DNA of 47,490 nt, taken from positions 1 through 47,490 of the forward strand of contig CAWBSR010000008.1 in the NCBI GenBank assembly GCA_963791545.1, given 5' to 3'. This document shows positions 41,322-47,490 of the stretch, piece after piece (the stretch's first letter is position 1; each line of letters starts with the position of its first letter). The notes under the pieces were generated by a model. The model was given only the letters and a program-made list of their open reading frames with translations. It was not told the origin of the DNA and did not search any database. A program made the translations under genes and the position numbers. Source of the DNA: JALYXV01 sp963791545. Its GTDB lineage: Bacteria > Actinomycetota > Acidimicrobiia > Acidimicrobiales > Palsa-688.

Positions 41322-42467
41322 TGCGGGTAGTCGGCGCTGTCCTTGACAACGTCAGTGGAGTCGAACGCTCTCAGAGTGCTGGCGTCTCCGCCGAGGCTGG
41401 AAACCATGGTGACAAAATCGGTCTTCATCAAACCCAGATACGAGTGGTCGGTGTCCCCGGGTCCGCCGGGAAGGTCATCGTCGCGAAGCTTGTCGACATA
41501 CTTGACGTTCGCCTCCTTCCCGATCTGGGCCAGTACCGGGCTGGGGAAGACCTCGGAGCCGAAAATGGCGGGCACCTTCTCCTTCTTGATCTGCTCGATC
41601 AGAGCCGCCACCTCCTTAGGCGTGGGGTCCTCGAACGACGACACCTGGATGGCCCCGATAATCCGCCATTGGTAGTGGGCCGAGAAATATGCGTAGGCGT
41701 CGTGGTAGGTCAACAGCTCCCGGTTATGCGCAGGCATGTTGTCCGACGCCGCCTTGAACCGCTGATCGAGGTCGTCGATCTTGGCCTCGAGCTTCGCCGC
41801 GTTGGCCTTGTAATAGTCGGCGTTGGCGGGGTCGGCCTTCGACAACACGCTGGCTGCGATGACGGCGTAGCAGCGGGCCATGGGGGGGTTGGTCCAGAGG
41901 TGCGGGTTGGGTTTGCCGCCGTCACGGGGGAAGGAGAAATCGTAGATGTACTCGTCGGGACTGAGCACGATGGAACCCAACTCGACGACTTGGCCGGTCG
42001 AAGGGATATTCCTCTTAGCCAGATCCTTGGTCGGGTCCTCGAGTGACAGGCCGTTGACAAACACCACATCGGCGGTGGAGAACAGGGTGGCGACGCTCGG
42101 CTTGGGTTCGAAGGTGTGGCTGTCGGTTCCCTCCGGGATGACCCCGTGAACCTGGGCCCGGTCGCCGGCCACGTTGGCCACGATCGAGGTTATGGGTGCC
42201 ACCGTGGTATCCACCTGCAGCTTGCCGTTCTTCGGACCAGGTCTAGTTACGCCCGCGGTTCCCGCCGCAGTCGGACAAGTGAAGTTCGCGTCCTTGCGGA
42301 TCGCCGCCGCGGTTCTGGCGTCGCCCCCCGAACTCGCGGCTGCGAAATCCGAGGCTGCAGTTGGGGTTTGAGCTCGTAGAGGGACTGCCTTTGCTCCTTC
42401 CACAAGCTGATGCCAGGAGTACCGCGGCGACCAAGCCTGCGGGGATGAGACGATGATGAGCAGGCAC
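41318..42467 (-). CDS. znuA: Zinc-type ABC substrate-binding lipoprotein, frameshifted after the lipobox
   Basis: The main frame carries a class III metal-binding protein: TDSHTFEPKPS, GKPNPHLWTNPPMARC, LLTYHDAYAYFSAHYQW and PAIFGSEVFPSPV, with three histidines and acidic residues suggesting zinc. Its N-terminal signal peptide lies in another frame: HHRLIPAGLVAAVLLASACG, then RSKGSPSTSS. The frames join if one A is removed from caaacccc near 42368, giving SPSTSSTPTAASDFAA. So the protein is a lipoprotein with a one-base insertion. Without the shift no intact product is made. The start is GTG 42467 or TTG 42473. Confidence 0.82.
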
Positions 42468-42735
42468 CGTCAAATAACCGTAGTGCTACCAGCCCGCAAA
42501 GTAAACTGCCGCCAGCAGCCAAGAATGGCCCCGCCCTCCGACACCGATTCGGCGGCACTGAGACCCGACCAGGATGATCGAGCAGCATCGAGGCCAGCCG
42601 AGCTTTCAGGGGCGCAAGGCGACCAGGTTCGCGCCCAGGCGACGATGGCATGGTCCTCAAGAACAGGCAGGCGACGATGACACCCGGACCTCACTACCAG
42701 CGCCGCGCCTGGCAACGCCACCTCGATTTTCAGGA

Positions 42736-42779
42736 TGGAGGCGGCGAGCGGAATCGAACCGCTGTAGAGGGCTTTGCAG
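42736..42779 (-). other. 3' part of tRNA-Cys: attachment-site scar candidate
   Basis: On the minus strand this reads from an anticodon loop CTGCAAA (GCA) through GCCCTCTAC, the T arm GCGGTTCGATTCCGC and an acceptor 3' strand CGCCTCC. The sequence beyond the anticodon loop lacks the matching 5' acceptor and D arm, so it is not a whole tRNA. Integrases commonly leave such 3' halves when they recombine at the anticodon loop. The stretch 42474-42735 holds no gene. Confidence 0.6.
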
Positions 42780-42883
42780 AGCGTTCCCGATCGTCTTTGG
42801 AGTCCGTCTCAGTCCGAGAAGTCCTACCCTGTAAGGGTTGTTCGTCCATCCCGTTGTCTGGCGTCCGTGTGGTCCTGCCCAGG

Positions 42884-42904
42884 TTATGGGACGGATTATG
42901 GGAC
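42884..42904. repeat. Direct repeat TTATGGGAC x2, 12-bp period
   Basis: TTATGGGAC occurs at 42884-42892 and 42896-42904. A near copy (TTATGGGGC) lies about 1 kb on, near 43923. They sit beside the tRNA scar and may be arm-type sites of a lost integrase. Confidence 0.4.
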
Positions 42905-43040
42905 ACTTCCGGACACCGGGTAGCCGGTTCTCTTCCGGTGCAGACCGCCTCTACTCGGGACCATCCTTCGATGGGCAGGTGCCGGAAGTCGGGTCTCGAA
43001 TTTTCTCGAACACGGCGACGGGAACCGGACGCCCGACGGA

Positions 43041-43451
43041 TCACCCTGCGATGACGGTCCGTGCGCCGATCGTGTCGTAGGTGGCCTTGGCCCGGACGTC
43101 ACGCGTGGCGAGCGTCGCGTTGTGCTCGACCGCCGCCAAGGCCACCAGCGCGTCGTACACGGCGCCACCCGCGATCCCGAAACCGTTGAGCACCTCGGGG
43201 AGATGCTCGTAGGTGTCGCGCCCGAGGACATAGGGCGCGGCGAAACGCTCGGTGATGAGGCGGGCTGCGTCGGCGGGCGCGAGGCGCAGGTCGCCGGGCA
43301 GTCGCGTCAGTACCGAGTACGTCTCGGCCAGCGCATGCCCGGCAAGTGCGACCTCGCGGCGATCCCACCAGCGGACCACATCTGCGTGGGCGTGGTGTGT
43401 CTGCACCAGCAGCGGGATGGCGACGCTGGTGTCCAGGCCAAGCGCGCTCAA
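43041..43451 (-). CDS. vapC: VapC-type PIN-domain toxin
   Basis: The 136-residue PIN protein has the acidic nuclease residues at LGLDTSVAIPLL (Asp7), AGHALAETYSVLTRLPGDLR (Glu in the second motif) and GGAVYDALVALAAVEHNATL with ATRD. It should cut RNA, probably tRNA or rRNA, when free of antitoxin. It starts at a TTG that overlaps the antitoxin stop (TTGA). Confidence 0.88.
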   Translation of the reverse strand: MSALGLDTSVAIPLLVQTHHAHADVVRWWDRREVALAGHALAETYSVLTRLPGDLRLAPADAARLITERFAAPYVLGRDTYEHLPEVLNGFGIAGGAVYDALVALAAVEHNATLATRDVRAKATYDTIGARTVIAG

Positions 43452-43684
43452 CGTCGGCCGGTGTCGATGAGCCCGAAGACCACGTCGTCGTCGATCTCGG
43501 TGTCCCCGGTGGCGACCAGCGTCCCGGACTCATCGACCAGTCGGGCCGTGCGCCCTGTCGGCACGAGCTGAAGGCCGGCGCCGTAACGGGAGATGTCCAC
43601 GGTCGAGCCCGGCGTCAGGCCAAGAGCGTCCCGTAGCGGCTTGGGGACGACGATGCGCCCGACCGAGTCCATCGTGGCTTCCAT
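43448..43684 (-). CDS. vapB: VapB-type antitoxin, SpoVT-AbrB domain
   Basis: The 78-residue protein reads MEATMDSVGRIVVPKPLRDA, then LGLTPGSTVDISRYGAGLQL. This is a swapped-hairpin AbrB/MazE DNA-binding domain with the GRIVVPKPLR core. The rest (TARLVDESGTLVATGDTEID) should wrap the toxin. ATG 43684 lies 7 nt after TAACCT, a leaderless start; the same -10 region holds the half-palindromes GGTTACC, which could be its operator. Confidence 0.88.
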   Translation of the reverse strand: MEATMDSVGRIVVPKPLRDALGLTPGSTVDISRYGAGLQLVPTGRTARLVDESGTLVATGDTEIDDDVVFGLIDTGRR

Positions 43685-44256
43685 TGGGAATAGGTTACCA
43701 GTTCCTTCCCAGTCTCTCCAAGGATCCGTCCCGAGCAGTGCCCGAGGATCAACACGCTCGACCGCGCTCCCCCGCCATCCCGAACGCGGCGCGGCCAGGC
43801 GAGATCGGGCCTGAGGGCACCCCTCACAGTGCGGCGACACTCGCCGGTCACGATACGTTCCGGCGCCGGAGGTGCCCTTTACCGCACGTAAGAGATGGCC
43901 CGCGCCTTCGAACGGCGGCACGTTATGGGGCACGTGCTCGTGGGCCGGCGCGCAAACCGGGTCGCCGATCGGGCGCGGCAAGCGATCCTTCGGCAGAACG
44001 GGACGATCGCTCCGATGAGATGATCTGGCGCAGGGTCTCCCATTGCAGTTGCCCTGAATGCACCGGTGGCTGGAGAGCGGCTCAAGAACTGTGGCTGGCG
44101 CCGCACCCACGGCCCGTATGGCCGGGTCGGGGTCACGCAAGATGCGGACGGTCTGCGGACCGTTCAGCCGCTCGGGCCCAAGCCTGGTTCTCGCCGGAAC
44201 GTGGTTCGTTGGGACTCACGAGGCGTCGATTCGCGTTCCTTCGAAGATGAGCAAGC
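43685..44256. other. Gene-poor stretch, 572 bp
   Basis: Between the toxin-antitoxin pair and the VOC gene. Open frames exist but are Arg/Pro/Ala-rich and look random. The leaderless -10 box of vapB (TAACCT, 43692-43697) is here. I see no RNA gene. Confidence 0.4.
43692..43697 (-). promoter_or_regulatory. -10 box TAACCT, leaderless start of vapB
   Basis: On the minus strand TAACCT ends 7 nt before ATG 43684. Confidence 0.45.
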
Positions 44257-44700
44257 TCAGGCGTCGATCCGCTGGGCCAGCGCCACGATGACCCCCTCCG
44301 GCCCACGGACGTAGGTCATCCGCCAGGTGTCCTCGAACTCGCCGATGCCGCCCACCAGCCCGTAGCCCGCGGCGGCGAGGTCGTCGACGGTCCCGAGGAG
44401 ATCATCGACCTCGAAGCACACGTTGCGCAGGCCCAGCTCGTGGGCCATGGCGACGGGTGATCCGGGGGCATGAACCGGCCGGACGAAGCTCGACAGCTCC
44501 AGCCGCGTTCCGCCGTCGGGTGGCCGCAGCATCACGATCTCGGTGCGCGAATCCGGAATGCCGCAGACGGTGTCCAGGAACTCGCCCTCTATGAAGGTGC
44601 GGCCCTCGACCTCGAGGCCCAGTCCGACGAAGAACGCCGTGACCAAGTCGAGATCGGCGACGGTGATGCCGACGTGGTCGAACGACTTGATGTGTGCCAT
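44257..44700 (-). CDS. VOC / glyoxalase superfamily protein
   Basis: The 147-residue product starts MAHIKSFDHVGITVADLDLV and has TRLELSSFVRPV, GLRNVCFEVDDLLGTVDDLA and MTYVRGPEGVIVALAQRIDA. Metal-ligand positions are His in FDHVGI and Glu in RLELSSF and GPEGVIVAL. It resembles methylmalonyl-CoA epimerase-like or lactoylglutathione-lyase-like members; the ligand is not decided. The ATG at 44700 has AGGAGG at 9 nt. Confidence 0.85.
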   Translation of the reverse strand: MAHIKSFDHVGITVADLDLVTAFFVGLGLEVEGRTFIEGEFLDTVCGIPDSRTEIVMLRPPDGGTRLELSSFVRPVHAPGSPVAMAHELGLRNVCFEVDDLLGTVDDLAAAGYGLVGGIGEFEDTWRMTYVRGPEGVIVALAQRIDA

Positions 44701-44925
44701 GGCTTCTATCCTCCTGCATGGGACGGGTTGTCGGACACCGGGACGGAGCCGTCGTCGCGTTCTCGACATCGTTCGCCGCGTCGAAGCGAAGACCGGCCGC
44801 TGGGATGGGAGGTACTGTGCCGTGGGGTGACGCCGGCGCGGACGGCGAGCTTGTCCCAGACCCGAGGGACTCGTGGCTCGGTTGACGACATCGGGCTCGC
44901 GAAGGTCGTCGGCATCGCGCCGCTC

Positions 44926-44931
44926 TAGCCT
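44926..44931 (+). promoter_or_regulatory. -10 box TAGCCT, leaderless start
   Basis: TAGCCT ends 7 nt before ATG 44939 of the DUF2200 gene. Confidence 0.45.
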
Positions 44932-44938
44932 CACGGTG

Positions 44939-45280
44939 ATGCACCGGATATTCACGACCAGCGTCTCGTCGGTCTACCCGCACTACTTGGCGAAGGTGGA
45001 GCGCAACGGCCGCACGAAGGCCGAGCTCGATCAGGTGATCGAGTGGCTCACCGGCTATGACGACACCAGGTTGCAGGCCCTGCTTGGGGCGGACACGACG
45101 TTCGAGTCGTTCTTCGCTGAGGCCGAGCTGAACCCCAAAGCCTCGTCCATCACCGGGACGGTGTGCGGTGTTCGGGTCGAGGAAGTAGACGATCCCCTGA
45201 TGCAGAAGATCCGCTACCTCGACAAGCTGGTCGACGAGCTCGCGAAGGGCCGGCCCATGGAGAAGGTCCTGCGGGCATGA
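44939..45280 (+). CDS. DUF2200 protein
   Basis: The 113-residue protein reads HRIFTTSVSSVYPHYLAKVE, RNGRTKAELDQVIEWLTGYD, FFAEAELNPKASSITGTVCG, VRVEEVDDPLMQKIRYLDKL and VDELAKGRPMEKVLR. This is the full DUF2200 pattern (YPHYxxKVERKGRT, YLDKLVDELAKGK). Function is unknown. It is small and cytoplasmic. Codon use is like the rest of the window. Confidence 0.9.
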   Translation: MHRIFTTSVSSVYPHYLAKVERNGRTKAELDQVIEWLTGYDDTRLQALLGADTTFESFFAEAELNPKASSITGTVCGVRVEEVDDPLMQKIRYLDKLVDELAKGRPMEKVLRA

Positions 45281-45313
45281 GGCCGGGCGAAGAGGTCCGC
45301 TGGACGACGGGCG

Positions 45314-45769
45314 CTACGAAAGGAAGGGGCCCACGAGTACCCGGAGCTCGTCGCTTCGCTGCATGACCTCGGTGTGGCGCGTGGCGGGCAGGACAGCGAG
45401 GCGACAATCGGGGAAAAGGTCGAGCATCTCGGCGGCGTGGTCGAGGCGAACGAAGTCCTGATCGCCGATCACGAGGGACGTGGAGGCGGTGATCGATCGG
45501 ATCTCGTCGGCGGTCCAGCCGGCCATGTCGTGGACCACTGGCTGCAAGCGCTCGAGGAACGGGAAGAGGCCGTCGGGGTTCGGCGCCACCGCTTCGTAGT
45601 CCGCCCTCCAGGCCGCGAACTCCTCCTCGGTCGGTAGGCGCGGGTCGTCCTGTTCGGGTGCCGTGATCTCGGGGTGGTAGCCGTCGGGGCGGATGTGCGA
45701 GGCGGCGAGCACGAGGCGGCGGACCGTGGCCGGGTGCTGGTCATGTTGGGAGCGAAAGAAAGGACCCAT
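45314..45769 (-). pseudogene. Alpha/beta-hydrolase, C-terminal part only
   Basis: The 151-residue reading holds the second half of an alpha/beta hydrolase: HPATVRRLVLAASHIRPDGY, GLFPFLERLQPVVHDMAGWT, STSLVIGDQDFVRLDHAAEM (acid region) and AVLPATRHTEVMQR with the catalytic His. The first half with the nucleophile elbow G-x-S-x-G and oxyanion loop is absent. No other frame upstream to 45880 supplies it, so this is a truncation rather than a simple frameshift. Confidence 0.65.
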
Positions 45770-46322
45770 AGCGAGTGGGACGGGCTACTGCACGACTCCG
45801 GTTTCAGGATGACACGTGTCGTCGCTACGCCGGGGCTCGCGTGGATCGAGGCGAGACCCGCAATTTGAGTTCCTACGCTCAACTCGGCATCCCAGTGCTC
45901 CGCCGTTTCTCAGCGATCAATCAGTTAAAGCGATCGTTTACGAGTAGTCCGCCGTGAGCCGTTGACGAGTCTCCGGGAGTTCGTCTGTGCGGATGCTCCA
46001 TTTAGTGTCGGTCCGCTTGAGAGGTCGTGATTCTCGGCTGGTAGTGCTGGTCGAAGCTGATGATTTGGTTGCCGGGCGGGTTGGAGAGCGTTTTGTTGGC
46101 GGCGTTAATCCTCGGAGATGCTATCGCTTCGACGGCCTCGTCGAAACGATATGAACCTGCCGAGGCTGCAATTCCTCTATCGAAGGACAGCGATCCAACG
46201 GAGGTCTGTCGGAGCCGTTCCTGTCATGAGGGTCGAATCCGACTCCGCGACCGACCGATCGGGAACCGGCGGAGGTCTGCACGCGATGCGCTGAATAATG
46301 GCGGGGTTGCGGAACGTCTCGG
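45770..46322. other. Gene-poor stretch, 553 bp
   Basis: Local G+C is lower than in most of the window. I see no supported gene, tRNA or repeat. It may be decayed accessory DNA. Confidence 0.4.
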
Positions 46323-47417
46323 TCAGCCCTTGCTCCAGGAGTCAAGTATGACCTGGACCTGGTCGACGACCTGATGGCGGGCGTCTGCTCGGGGCGCGCC
46401 TGACAACAAGAGCTGATCATAGGGTGTGTCGATGTGGCGTATCGAGGCGACCACGGCCAAGGTGACCGCCTCGGGGTCGAGGACACGCCCAGCCGCGCTC
46501 CGCCCGACCCGGCCGCTGCTCCGCTTCGTCGCATGCCGGGCGATCGCCTCGACCCGCTCGGCTGGGCAGCCCGGGAACAGCCGGCCGATCTCGGCCGCGA
46601 ACTGGGCGTAGAACTCTTCGTCGTGGCCGGCTCGACGCTGCTCGTCGCGGGCCTGACGGCGGGCGCGGAGCGCCTCGTCGGCCAGGCACTCCTCCTCGGC
46701 GAGCACCACTGCGTCCTCCTCGACGAGCAGGCCCTGGCGTTCGTAGCGGCGCCGGGTCGAACTGAAACGGACCACCACCGCGGAGAGTCCACTGGCCTTC
46801 TTGGCCCGTCGGGTCAACGCTGCGTCGCCCGACGGCAGGAAGACCAGGTGGTCCATGTCGGCGCAGCCCAGGCACAACGGCCCCGGCCCGTCCATGATCA
46901 GCAGGTCACCGGTCCCCTGACACGCGCTGCACGTCCACTCCCGTGACGACTCGATGACGACCAGATCCGGCGCCTGATTGACCTTGTCGACCAGCCGTCG
47001 CCGTTTGGCTTCCGAAAGTTCTGGCGACACCCAATGGGTCCGGTAGGCCAACTCGATCGCCGGCTCCCCGCTGCGGCTGAAGCGAAGCGGCCGTCGATCC
47101 CGGCTCCGGGCGACGTAGGCCGTCTCGCTGGGCGACAGGCCGTTGGCGAGCGCCCACCGTCGAAAGATGGCCATGGCGGCCGACAGCTTGTGCAGGTTGG
47201 CCTGCGCCACCCGCTCCAGGTCCTCGACGCGACCTTGGCGCCACCCGGCGACCGCCTGGGGTGTCAACCAACCGACGCCGATCAGCACGTCGATCGCCGA
47301 GACGTAGCTCCGCTCGGCCAGCGCCGCCTCCGCCGCTCGCACCACCCGTTTCTCCAGATCGACTGCCGCCACGCCCGACACCTCCCCCACAACCCCGGCT
47401 TCGGTCCAGTTTCCCAC
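46323..47417 (-). CDS. DUF2293-containing protein
   Basis: The 364-residue product has a helical N-terminal region (YVSAIDVLIGVGWLTPQAVA), a zinc-ribbon-like CSACQGTGDL with a later CLGCADMDHL, and a C-terminal DUF2293 domain: EIGRLFPGCPAERVEAIARH, RHIDTPYDQLLLSGAPRADA and R. Such proteins are found in Actinobacteria with unknown function; the cysteines suggest metal binding. The start is a GTG at 47417; no ribosome binding site or -10 box decides it. Bases 47418-47490 hold nothing I can name. Confidence 0.8.
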   Translation of the reverse strand: MGNWTEAGVVGEVSGVAAVDLEKRVVRAAEAALAERSYVSAIDVLIGVGWLTPQAVAGWRQGRVEDLERVAQANLHKLSAAMAIFRRWALANGLSPSETAYVARSRDRRPLRFSRSGEPAIELAYRTHWVSPELSEAKRRRLVDKVNQAPDLVVIESSREWTCSACQGTGDLLIMDGPGPLCLGCADMDHLVFLPSGDAALTRRAKKASGLSAVVVRFSSTRRRYERQGLLVEEDAVVLAEEECLADEALRARRQARDEQRRAGHDEEFYAQFAAEIGRLFPGCPAERVEAIARHATKRSSGRVGRSAAGRVLDPEAVTLAVVASIRHIDTPYDQLLLSGAPRADARHQVVDQVQVILDSWSKG

Positions 47418-47490
47418 CGCATCGCCGACTGAGCCTCAAGAATGCTCAGCTGCCCACGATCCCAGGATCATCGGTTCGCAGGCGTCGAAG

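Noticed and set aside
43684..44250. 188-aa plus-strand frame between vapB and the VOC gene
   Set aside because: Arg/Pro/Ala-rich, no start signal, no recognisable motif; treated as noncoding.

Overview
This window is high-G+C actinobacterial DNA, most plausibly from Acidimicrobiia or a related deep actinobacterial lineage. The pointers are a resuscitation-promoting-factor-like protein, mycothiol-type DinB/MDMPI proteins, a WYL regulator, ANTAR-domain regulators, many secreted Thr/Ser-rich proteins, and start codons that are often GTG or TTG. I read this from gene content and codon use only; no database search was possible. A recurring trait is leaderless transcription: at twelve genes a TANNNT -10 box lies exactly 6 or 7 nt before the start codon, and in several cases this decides the start.

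Layout. 0-4.3 kb: a zinc-ribbon/beta-propeller membrane protein, a decayed IS630-type transposase, two exported proteins and a tRNA-Val. 4.3-12.1 kb: an acyl-CoA synthetase, a GAF-SpoIIE-HATPase phosphatase, a 59-aa acidic protein ending in a 48-bp palindrome shared with its convergent neighbour, a class IV aminotransferase, Lgt with a long tail, a membrane-anchored protein and a PhzF-type enzyme. 12.1-18.8 kb: a WYL regulator facing a broken TIGR03086 gene across CCTATT-type inverted repeats, a Thr-rich membrane protein, an ECF sigma factor overlapping an MDMPI-like gene, a flavin split-barrel protein, DUF427, a thioredoxin-fold protein, a VOC protein and an Rpf-like protein. 18.9-27 kb: a Ser/Thr kinase split by a frameshift at a GPGG[S/P]T repeat, a tryptophan 2,3-dioxygenase preceded by a 66-aa ANTAR-only protein, a 158-nt nested inverted-repeat structure, a hemolysin III-type membrane protein, an FGGY kinase and a secreted sialidase-fold protein. 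27.1-30.2 kb: a copper operon, csoR-copZ-copA, with a CsoR-type operator inside its promoter.

30.3-37 kb: a GT2 glycosyltransferase overlapping a heme-oxygenase-like diiron protein, a broken CBS gene overlapping a CinA/PncC amidase, a bifunctional PBP, a Fur-family regulator with a leaderless start and a STAS-like protein. 37.1-42.5 kb: a GAF-ANTAR regulator overlapping an unknown 87-aa ORF, a lipoprotein, and a ZnuABC-type zinc ABC operon whose binding-protein gene carries a one-base frameshift just after the lipobox. 42.7-46.3 kb: an accessory segment that starts with the 3' part of a tRNA-Cys (a probable attachment-site scar), with a VapBC pair, a VOC protein, DUF2200, a truncated alpha/beta hydrolase and two gene-poor stretches. 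The window closes with a DUF2293 protein.

Functional themes are metal handling (copper efflux, zinc uptake, a Fur-type sensor), envelope growth (Lgt, PBP, Rpf-like, GT2, a kinase of PknB-like layout) and partner-switching or RNA-level control (SpoIIE-HATPase, STAS-like, ECF sigma, two ANTAR proteins). Many genes carry single-base frameshifts, so either decay or residual assembly errors must be considered before calling them dead.
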